Source: JBBSUQ01 sp038234235
GTDB taxonomy: Bacteria; Bacteroidota; Bacteroidia; Flavobacteriales_D; Crocinitomicaceae
Length of the DNA: 13,896 nt
Reading direction: 5' to 3'
Assembly: GCA_038234235.1 (NCBI GenBank)
Contig: JBBSUQ010000085.1
Location: 1-13,896, forward strand
Every line of letters begins with the position of its first letter. Position 1 is the first letter of the stretch. Of the stretch, positions 8,015 to 13,896 are shown one piece after another. Under the pieces are notes generated by a model, which saw only the letters and a program-made list of their open reading frames with translations, did not search any database and was not told the origin of the DNA. Position numbers and translations under genes: made by a program.

Positions 8015-8022
8015 CAAATGTA
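8015..8022 (-). promoter_or_regulatory. -7 element of the queE-porE-ubiA-maf unit
   Basis: Read on the minus strand this is TACATTTG, an exact match to TAnnTTTG. It ends 6 bases before the queE ATG, so the transcript would start within a few bases of the start codon and have almost no leader. No -33 TTG is visible. It is the only good promoter candidate seen for the four-gene unit. Confidence 0.5.
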
Positions 8023-8089
8023 GTCACTTTAAATAAATTCTGGTCGTGAAATCTGATATTGTAGTAACTTAAGGTTGATTTGTAATTCA

Positions 8090-8122
8090 TAAAAAAATCC
8101 AGCTAATAAAAACTAGCCAGAT
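8090..8122 (-). terminator. Rho-independent terminator of the 137-residue gene
   Basis: On the minus strand ATCTGGCTA (8122-8114) pairs with TAGCTGGAT (8105-8097) over 9 base pairs, two of them G-U, around an 8-base loop, followed by seven T. On the plus strand those two positions would be mismatches, so the signal is strand-specific. It lies 43 bases past the stop codon of the hypothetical gene and keeps its transcript out of queE. Confidence 0.68.
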
Positions 8123-8165
8123 CCTTAAACGGAAATTTTTTGTAAATCTTTATGAAATATAAAAA

Positions 8166-8579
8166 TTAATTATAACTAGCTAAATTCCAATTATTTTTAA
8201 GTCTATCATATTCATTTTTAAGCATAATCATTGCTTCTTCACGGATTTCAATATCTGCATCTTTTTCACATAATTTGGTAAAAGATTGTTTAATTAAAGA
8301 AAGGATTGGGGAATTTAAAAGTACGTCTGAAGTAATAGGATCAAATGTGTGGTTGCTATAAACTGCAGCTATTCTATCTATTTTAGCATAATCTTCATCT
8401 GACTTTTGAGATTTTCTTTGCAAAACATGAAGTATCGGCAATAATTTATTACTCAAATCAATAAAATGCTTCATAACTAAAAGTGCATCATTTATTCTTT
8501 GAATACTAAGTGTTGTGAGTAATTCTCGATTTGCATACATACGCTTTTCTTTTATAACTATATAGACGTTATTTAGCAT
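8166..8579 (-). CDS. Unrecognised helical protein, 137 residues
   Basis: I do not recognise this protein. It is predicted almost wholly alpha-helical, rich in Leu, Ile, Lys and Asp, with no signal peptide, membrane segment or Cys pair motif; the single Cys is near residue 104. Helices appear around 18-55 (LLTTLSIQRINDALLVMKHF and on), 60-75, and 88-130 ending in EAMIMLKNEYDRLKNNW. The start is either the ATG at 8579 or the internal ATG at 8540 (MYANRELLTT), which would give 124 residues. It is a single-gene unit, divergent from the amidohydrolase and with its own terminator at 8090-8122; upstream, GTAATTTG (8593-8600, minus strand) is only a near match to a -7 element. A real gene is supported by the terminator and the compact spacing; no function is proposed. 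Confidence 0.6.
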   Translation of the reverse strand: MLNNVYIVIKEKRMYANRELLTTLSIQRINDALLVMKHFIDLSNKLLPILHVLQRKSQKSDEDYAKIDRIAAVYSNHTFDPITSDVLLNSPILSLIKQSFTKLCEKDADIEIREEAMIMLKNEYDRLKNNWNLASYN

Positions 8580-8670
8580 GTTTCGGTTGGTAACAAATTA
8601 CTAAAAAAATGTTAACAGTACTATATAAGAAGTTAAGTGTATATCATAGCAATTAAGCCGGGCTTATTCT

Positions 8671-8678
8671 TACTTTTG
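8671..8678 (+). promoter_or_regulatory. -7 element of the amidohydrolase gene
   Basis: TACTTTTG matches TAnnTTTG exactly and lies 30 bases upstream of the ATG at 8709, which predicts a leader of roughly 25 bases. No clear -33 TTG is seen. Its position inside the open frame that reaches back to GTG at 8637 argues for the ATG start. Confidence 0.5.
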
Positions 8679-8708
8679 TTTAAATGCAAATCTAAAAAAA
8701 ACTATATA

Positions 8709-10349
8709 ATGTATAAATTGAAACACATATTTTTTTATTTCTTAATTATCCTAACTTTTTCATCTTGCTTTAAAGGTAAAAATGCAGATTTAGTGATTCA
8801 CAATGCCGTGATACACACAATGAAAGATGGAGATAAAACTTTTGAAGCGATAGCCATAAAAGATGGCAAAATCTTGGAAGTCGGTCCAGAAAGACAAATA
8901 CTTAACAAATATTCTGCAGATGAAAAAATAGATGCAGAAGGAAAACATTTATATCCTGGTTTCACAGATGCACACGGCCATATTCTTTCTTTAGCAAAGC
9001 AAAATTTAAGTTTAGATTTAGTGGGTGTTCCTTCTTTTAGTTCTCTAATGGTTCGCATGGAAAAATACCATTCCAAATCTGGTAAAGATTTTATAATCGG
9101 GCGAGGTTGGGATCAATCTTTATGGGAAAGCAATGAACTGCCTAACAATAAATTAATCAATGAAAAATATTCCGATATTCCAGTTTTCTTAGAGCGTATA
9201 GATGGACATGCTGCTTTGGTTAATGATTATTTACTAAAGCTTGCGGGAATAACAAAAGATACTAAAATTGATGGTGGACTGGTTATTTTATCGAATGACA
9301 GCCTTACGGGTTTACTATTAGACAATGCAATTGAACTAGTGAAACTAAAGCTTCCTAAATTTACTGATGGAGAAATAAAACAAGAAATTTTAAAAGTTCA
9401 AAATAATTTATTTTCTTACGGAATAACAGGGGTTCACGAAGCAGGAATTGAAAGAAAAGACATAGATTTATTTGAATCTTTGGTTAATAATGGTAAATTA
9501 AAATTGAATTTATACGCAATGTTAATGCCTTCAGATAATAATATCGCATTTGCAAAATCTAAAGGAATTTATGAGAACAAAAACCTTAAAATTGGGAGTT
9601 TCAAGGTTTATGCTGATGGAGCGTTGGGATCTAGAGGTGCATTATTAAAAAAACCATATTCAGATATGGAAAACCATTTTGGTTTATTGCTCTCTAGTCC
9701 AGAACAAATGGAAAGTATTGCCAAAATATGCGAGCAAACGGGCTATCAAATGAACACGCATGCAATTGGTGATTCGGCAAATTATTCACTGCTACAACTT
9801 TACAGGTCGGTATTTGAAAAAAATCCAGACCACAGGTGGAGAATAGAACATGCGCAAGTTATTGATCCGGCAGATTTTTCTCTTTTTGGTAGATATGGCG
9901 TATTTCCTTCCGTGCAACCAACACATGCCGTTAGCGACCAACGTTGGGCGGAAGACAGATTAGGCAAAGAAAGATTGGTAGGAGCTTATGCTTATAAATC
10001 TTTGTTAGAGCAGTTTGGAATGGTAGCTTTCGGGACAGATTTCCCAGTAGAAAATATTAATCCGTTTTTGACAATTCATGCTGCAGTTTTCAGAAAAAAT
10101 AAAGAAAACGAACCCACCAACGGTTTTTTAATGAAAGAAGCCATGTCTTTGGAAGATTGTTTAAAGGCAATGACAATTTGGCCTGCGTTTGCAAGTTTTC
10201 AAGAAAATTCGTTAGGAAGTCTAGAAAAAGGAAAAGATGCAACATTTATAATTTTAAACAAACCAATAGCTGAAGACGGCATCTTTCATGAGAATTTCGC
10301 AAATTATACTTTTATTAAAGGTGAATTGGTCTATACTACGGAAAAGTAA
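8709..10349 (+). CDS. Lipoprotein amidohydrolase, YtcJ-like (amidohydrolase_3)
   Basis: A 546-residue metal-dependent hydrolase of the amidohydrolase superfamily, YtcJ-like branch. From the ATG at 8709 a lipoprotein signal runs MYKLKHIFFYFLIILTFSSC with lipid-attachment C20. The N-terminal beta-sandwich (DLVIHNAVIHTM, AIAIKDGKILEVG) leads into the TIM barrel: metal ligands H89 and H91 in FTDAHGH, FKVYADGALGSRG (K299, D303), H351 in NTHAIGD, H381 in RIEHAQV and D444 in AFGTDFPVE; the C-terminus (LEKGKDATFIIL) returns to the small domain. All metal positions look intact, so it should be active; the substrate (an amide, N-acyl or cyclic compound) is unknown. The residues after C20 (FKGKN) are basic and lack an acidic surface-export pattern, so a periplasm-facing location is inferred. 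The upstream GTG at 8637 was rejected: it spoils the signal peptide and includes the promoter element. Confidence 0.9.
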   Translation: MYKLKHIFFYFLIILTFSSCFKGKNADLVIHNAVIHTMKDGDKTFEAIAIKDGKILEVGPERQILNKYSADEKIDAEGKHLYPGFTDAHGHILSLAKQNLSLDLVGVPSFSSLMVRMEKYHSKSGKDFIIGRGWDQSLWESNELPNNKLINEKYSDIPVFLERIDGHAALVNDYLLKLAGITKDTKIDGGLVILSNDSLTGLLLDNAIELVKLKLPKFTDGEIKQEILKVQNNLFSYGITGVHEAGIERKDIDLFESLVNNGKLKLNLYAMLMPSDNNIAFAKSKGIYENKNLKIGSFKVYADGALGSRGALLKKPYSDMENHFGLLLSSPEQMESIAKICEQTGYQMNTHAIGDSANYSLLQLYRSVFEKNPDHRWRIEHAQVIDPADFSLFGRYGVFPSVQPTHAVSDQRWAEDRLGKERLVGAYAYKSLLEQFGMVAFGTDFPVENINPFLTIHAAVFRKNKENEPTNGFLMKEAMSLEDCLKAMTIWPAFASFQENSLGSLEKGKDATFIILNKPIAEDGIFHENFANYTFIKGELVYTTEK

Positions 10350-10364
10350 TGACTGTTGATAATT

Positions 10365-10393
10365 AAAAAAGGCTGTCTTGAGGGACAGCCTTT
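10365..10393. terminator. Bidirectional terminator shared by amidohydrolase and porP
   Basis: AAAGGCTGTC (10368-10377) pairs perfectly with GACAGCCTTT (10384-10393) around a 6-base loop. On the minus strand the stem is followed by six T, so it is a strong end for porP transcription; on the plus strand only three T follow, so it is weaker for the amidohydrolase. It lies between two convergent genes. Confidence 0.85.
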
Positions 10394-10459
10394 CAGCAAA
10401 ACAAACCAAAAAATCACCTCAAATAAACTATTAAAAATGAAGTGAATATTTTAAATATC

Positions 10460-11440
10460 TTAAAACGACGGACAAGATATTGTTCTGAACGTCGGAGATT
10501 TTACTTTACAACTTAAGTTTAAGCCCAATGAAACTTCATGAGAACCTCCAGAAACTCCGTTGTTTAATTTTGAAACCGTTACATCATAACTGTATCCTAC
10601 TTTAAAAGTACCAGTATTAATACCAATCGCCAAGATAAAAGCATCTCTGTTTCTAAACCATGCACCTGCATTAAAAGAACCATATTTAATATATGTACCA
10701 ATGCTCAACTCTTGAAAACCATTTTGATATTGATAAATGATATTTGGCATTATAGAAGTAGTATTGTCGTATTTTGACCTTGTTCCCAAAGGTATTTCAG
10801 CACCCATGTGCCCCGTAAATCTCATTGGCATTGGAGAATTTCCAATAATAACAGATTCATTTGGCTTGTTTAAATGATGAACAGCTCCACCAAAGAAAAA
10901 ATGTTTAGAGAAACCAACAAATCCTGCTGAAGCATCAAAAAATCCTCTTTGTCCACCTCTTGGCACATCGCCAGTTTGATAAATAAAACCTCTTCTTGGA
11001 TCAATCATATCTCCAAAAGTAAGTTTATCCCAATCTAAGAATTTTTGGTACCAAGCAGCTCTTGCTCCAAAAAGCATGGTAAATTTCTTATTAACTTTTA
11101 AGTGATAAGAATATATTAAACCAAGCATTGAAGTATTAATTGTTCCTTTACCTTGTTGGTCATGTGTAGCCAAAATACCAAAACCACCATTAATATTTTT
11201 AAAATACTGATCGTATGACGCGCTGTAAGTAACATAGTTACCTGACAAATTTGGCCATTCGTTTCTGTAGTTTAAGGCAAACCTTGGACAACCGTGTGTG
11301 CCAGCAAATGCCGGATTAAGATACAGCGGGTTCGCGTAGAACTGTGTAAATGTCGGGTCTTGAGCATAAGCAATATTCACTATGCTGAAAAAACCCAAAC
11401 AAATACCAAGTCTTATAATTATGTGTTTTATACTTTTCAT
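10460..11440 (-). CDS. porP: PorP/SprF-family type IX secretion membrane protein
   Basis: A 326-residue outer-membrane beta-barrel protein of the PorP/SprF family, found with T9SS and, in gliding species, needed to export particular adhesins. A signal peptide of 26 residues is cut at AYA|Q. Mature residues start with the family hallmark QDPTFTQFYANPLYLNPAFAG. Alternating beta-strands follow, with typical stretches such as FALNYRNEWP, GGFGILATHDQQGKG, and HFFFGGAVHHLNKPNES. The C-terminus ends FRTISCPSF, with the Cys-Pro-x-Phe ending often seen in this family. Many Bacteroidota have several PorP paralogues, so whether this is the core PorP or a cargo-specific one is unclear; adjacency to porU hints at a core role (inference). 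It has a strong terminator at 10365-10393 and a possible promoter at 11510-11541. Confidence 0.93.
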   Translation of the reverse strand: MKSIKHIIIRLGICLGFFSIVNIAYAQDPTFTQFYANPLYLNPAFAGTHGCPRFALNYRNEWPNLSGNYVTYSASYDQYFKNINGGFGILATHDQQGKGTINTSMLGLIYSYHLKVNKKFTMLFGARAAWYQKFLDWDKLTFGDMIDPRRGFIYQTGDVPRGGQRGFFDASAGFVGFSKHFFFGGAVHHLNKPNESVIIGNSPMPMRFTGHMGAEIPLGTRSKYDNTTSIMPNIIYQYQNGFQELSIGTYIKYGSFNAGAWFRNRDAFILAIGINTGTFKVGYSYDVTVSKLNNGVSGGSHEVSLGLNLSCKVKSPTFRTISCPSF

Positions 11441-11509
11441 TTATAAAAATCTCTCGTAAAAATCTTACTATAATTAGAACCCTTTACGTTCAATTATTGT
11501 TAAGGGTTA

Positions 11510-11541
11510 CAAATATTGTCATTCGTTTTATAATATTCAAA
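11510..11541 (-). promoter_or_regulatory. Probable promoter of porP/sprF
   Basis: On the minus strand TTTG (11541-11538) and AATATTTG (11517-11510) are separated by 20 bases, close to the Bacteroidota consensus TTTG-N19/20-TAnnTTTG with one mismatch in the -7 part. The leader to the ATG at 11440 would be about 65 bases. It lies in the 180-base divergent gap that must also contain the porU promoter, for which only a weak TAGTTTTC (11561-11568, plus strand) is visible. Confidence 0.45.
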
Positions 11542-11620
11542 GAATTCTATCGTTTTTTTATAGTTTTCTGAAAATAATTCAAAAGCAAAATTAACAAAAC
11601 TTACACAAAAATAACGAAAG

Positions 11621-13896
11621 TTGAAAAAACATAGTATATTTTACCTCATTATTTATATGTTACTTGGAGTTTCTAACTCGGCATATAGTCAGACTGAATC
11701 TCTTGTTTATAATTTTAAATGGTTAAATCCTATTGATTTAGAAGTTGGAGGAGCCGTTTTGCAGGTTCCAAATATCGAAAATTATGACCTGAATGGAAAT
11801 TTACCTAATATCAGTATACTTGAGAAAATTGATGGTAAAACACGTTACAGTCTCGAATTAACATCTTTTGAAACTGCCAATATTCAACCTTATGAACTAA
11901 AATATTTAACTCATTTGGGAATTTTAATTAAAACTGAACTCGATATCGATATTGCAACTTCTTTTTCTCGCGACGATCAATTTAGATCTATTAATTTATT
12001 TCCTTATATAAAGGTAGGGAATGAAATTAAAAGAGTAACGAACATTCAACTTACCCAAAATAACGAAGGAAAAATTAATAAAGTTTTTGCCGTTAAAGAT
12101 TTTAATAGCGTTTCAAACCTAGCAACCGGAGATTGGTATAGAATAAAAACAAGCGAAACAGGAATTTATAAACTCACAAAAACCTTTTTAATATCTTGTG
12201 GCATTGATGTTAATAATATTAATCCATATTCAATTCATGTCTTCGGAAACTCAGATGGAAAATTACCTGAGTTAAACTCAGCTTTCCGAACAGATGATTT
12301 AGCCCAAAATGCAGTTCAGTATGTCGGACTTTCTGATGGCACTTTTGATGGGGATGATTACATACTTTTCAAAGCATGGTCGGCACATAGATGGTATGCT
12401 ACTGGCGCAAATTTTAAACAAGATAGAAATATCTATTCTGATTTTGCCAATTATTTTGTAGGTGTTGATCCGTCTATTCCTTCTATGCAAATTACAAATC
12501 TTGCACCTGTCGTTGCACCCGTAAATCAAACTGCTACTTCTTATAATTACTATGATGTGCATGAAATTGATGCAGTAAATCTTGTGAAAGGTGGGCAATT
12601 GTGGTATGGTGAGTTGTTTGATACCGAACTTACTAGAAATTTTACATTTATAGTGCCAGATATTCTCAGCGGTACAACATCAACTGTTGCTTATTCGCTT
12701 GCTGCCAATGGTGGTGGCAGTAATAATTTAAAAACTTCATTAAATGGGGTAAATTTATTAGATACAGGTCTACCAGGGGGAGGTGATTTTAGTCGTGGAA
12801 ATTATAACCACGTTTTCAATGCAACCTCTACCAATTTAACTTTTACAATAACCGTAAATCGAATTGCTCCAGATGTTTTAACTTATTTAGATAAAATTGA
12901 AATCAATACAAGACGCACACTCAAAATTAACAATACAAATTTTGCGTTTAGAGATTTAAGTTCAGTTGGTAATGGAAATATTACAGAATTCACTGTATTA
13001 AATGCAAATCCAAACACTGCAATTTGGGATGTTACAGATAGACAATTTCCAAGATTAGTTCCTTCTAATTTTTCGGGAACCACGCTTACCTTTATTGCAG
13101 CAACCGATAGTTTAAGAGAATTTTTAGCTACGGATATGCAAACATTTTTTGAACCTTCTTTTATTGAAAAAGTTGCAAATCAAAATTTGCACGGCATGGC
13201 ACAATGTGACTTTGTAATTGTAACCCATCCGAGTTTTATAGCGCAAGCAAATAGATTGGCTGATTTACACCGTTCTGAAGGATTGATTGTTAATGTGGCA
13301 ACAACCCAACAAATTTATAATGAATTTAGTTCAGGTACTTTGGATCCGACAGCAATAAGAAGTTTTGCTAGAATGTTTTATGAGAGAGGTGCAACCTTAC
13401 CCGGTCCGAAAATTTCTAATTTATTGCTGTTTGGTGACGGAACGTATGATCCTAAAAATAGAATTGGTAACAATAATAACATGGTGCCTTGCTATGAGGC
13501 TTATTTTAGTGAAAGTCTTATAAACGCAATTGTGAGTGATGATTATTTTGCAATGCTTGATCCTTCAGATGCTTTTAGTCCGAATAATTTGCAAGACATT
13601 GGAGTTGGAAGATTATTGATAAGTAACAATGAACATGCGCGACAACAAGTAGATAAAATTGAACATTACATGAAAAATGGTTCAAATTTATTTGTTAATC
13701 AAGATGCTAATACTCAAGGGAAAACTTCAAATTTTGGAGACTGGCGGTTAAAATATGTGCAAATAGCAGATGATGAGCAAGGCGGCGTGTTTGTTTCAGT
13801 CGATTCAGAACCTCAAACCAATATGGTAAGACAAAATGATATTGAATTAAACTGTAAAAAATTATATTTAGATGCATATCAGCAAATTACAACTGC
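11621..13896 (+). CDS. porU: Type IX secretion sortase PorU (5' part, runs off the window)
   Basis: An uninterrupted frame of 758 codons with no stop before the right edge. PorU is the C25 (gingipain-like) surface peptidase that removes the C-terminal signal of T9SS cargo and attaches the protein to the outer leaflet. The start is TTG at 11621: it yields a proper signal peptide, KKHSIFYLIIYMLLGVSNSAYS, cut before QT. The ATG at 11657 would lose the basic n-region and most of the hydrophobic core, and a stop lies 3 codons upstream of the TTG. Family marks: GDWYRIKTSETGIYKLT at residues 170-186, followed by FLISCGI; FGNSDGKLPE; a beta-rich central part; then the C25 domain from about 529 (CDFVIVTHPSF, LLLFGDGTYDP near 602-611, VSDDYFAMLD, DIGVGRLL). 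The expected catalytic His and Cys lie beyond the window, so activity cannot be judged. Confidence 0.92.
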   Translation, partial: MKKHSIFYLIIYMLLGVSNSAYSQTESLVYNFKWLNPIDLEVGGAVLQVPNIENYDLNGNLPNISILEKIDGKTRYSLELTSFETANIQPYELKYLTHLGILIKTELDIDIATSFSRDDQFRSINLFPYIKVGNEIKRVTNIQLTQNNEGKINKVFAVKDFNSVSNLATGDWYRIKTSETGIYKLTKTFLISCGIDVNNINPYSIHVFGNSDGKLPELNSAFRTDDLAQNAVQYVGLSDGTFDGDDYILFKAWSAHRWYATGANFKQDRNIYSDFANYFVGVDPSIPSMQITNLAPVVAPVNQTATSYNYYDVHEIDAVNLVKGGQLWYGELFDTELTRNFTFIVPDILSGTTSTVAYSLAANGGGSNNLKTSLNGVNLLDTGLPGGGDFSRGNYNHVFNATSTNLTFTITVNRIAPDVLTYLDKIEINTRRTLKINNTNFAFRDLSSVGNGNITEFTVLNANPNTAIWDVTDRQFPRLVPSNFSGTTLTFIAATDSLREFLATDMQTFFEPSFIEKVANQNLHGMAQCDFVIVTHPSFIAQANRLADLHRSEGLIVNVATTQQIYNEFSSGTLDPTAIRSFARMFYERGATLPGPKISNLLLFGDGTYDPKNRIGNNNNMVPCYEAYFSESLINAIVSDDYFAMLDPSDAFSPNNLQDIGVGRLLISNNEHARQQVDKIEHYMKNGSNLFVNQDANTQGKTSNFGDWRLKYVQIADDEQGGVFVSVDSEPQTNMVRQNDIELNCKKLYLDAYQQITT

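Noticed and set aside
8637..8708. GTG-initiated 24-residue extension of the amidohydrolase
   Set aside because: The -7 element lies inside it, and the lipoprotein signal starts cleanly at the ATG at 8709.
12299..12598. 99-residue minus-strand frame within porU
   Set aside because: It is antisense to the continuous PorU frame; its Ile/Cys/Arg-rich composition is that of a shadow frame.
12883..13083. 66-residue minus-strand frame within porU
   Set aside because: It is antisense to porU and has no promoter or recognisable motif.
11657..13896. ATG at 11657 as the porU start
   Set aside because: It truncates the signal peptide, leaving MLLGVSNSAYS without a basic n-region, whereas the TTG at 11621 gives a complete one.

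Overview
The window looks like a chromosomal segment of an AT-rich member of the Bacteroidota, probably Flavobacteriales or a close relative. Four things point there: type IX secretion (T9SS) proteins of the PorU, PorP/SprF and PorE types; two OmpA-family envelope proteins; -7 promoter elements of the Bacteroidota form TAnnTTTG just upstream of several starts; and a lack of clear Shine-Dalgarno sites. The genus cannot be fixed from sequence alone. No rRNA, tRNA, CRISPR array, insertion sequence or phage gene was seen.

Layout. (1) Positions 4-3189: an SDR oxidoreductase on the minus strand is divergent from hemE, which overlaps a secreted OmpA-family protein with a lectin-like N-terminal region; a clear terminator ends this unit. 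(2) 3190-3753: a small antitoxin-like gene is followed by about 180 bases that appear to hold the wreck of its RelE/ParE toxin. (3) 3754-8022: four minus-strand genes in a probable operon, transcribed queE - porE-like - ubiA-family prenyltransferase - maf, with gaps of 45, 0 and 16 bases. (4) 8090-8579: an unrecognised 137-residue helical protein on the minus strand with its own terminator. (5) 8671-10393: a lipoprotein amidohydrolase of the YtcJ type on the plus strand, sharing a bidirectional terminator with the next gene. (6) 10460-13896: porP/sprF on the minus strand, divergent from porU, which runs off the right edge. porU starts with TTG at 11621 and has no stop inside the window, so simple ORF calling can miss it.

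How the genes fit together. PorU (the surface sortase/peptidase that processes T9SS cargo), PorP/SprF (outer-membrane protein linked to the machinery) and the PorE-like lipoprotein (TPR - beta-propeller - carboxypeptidase-regulatory-like - OmpA, expected to tie the machine to peptidoglycan) belong to or resemble one secretion apparatus. The remaining genes are mostly housekeeping: haem synthesis (hemE), queuosine precursor synthesis (queE), nucleotide house-cleaning (maf) and lipid prenylation (ubiA family). I found no convincing wholly new system. The most rewarding points are the decayed toxin-antitoxin locus, the porE-like gene inside a housekeeping operon, the hemE/OmpA overlap, and the promoter elements that revise several start codons.
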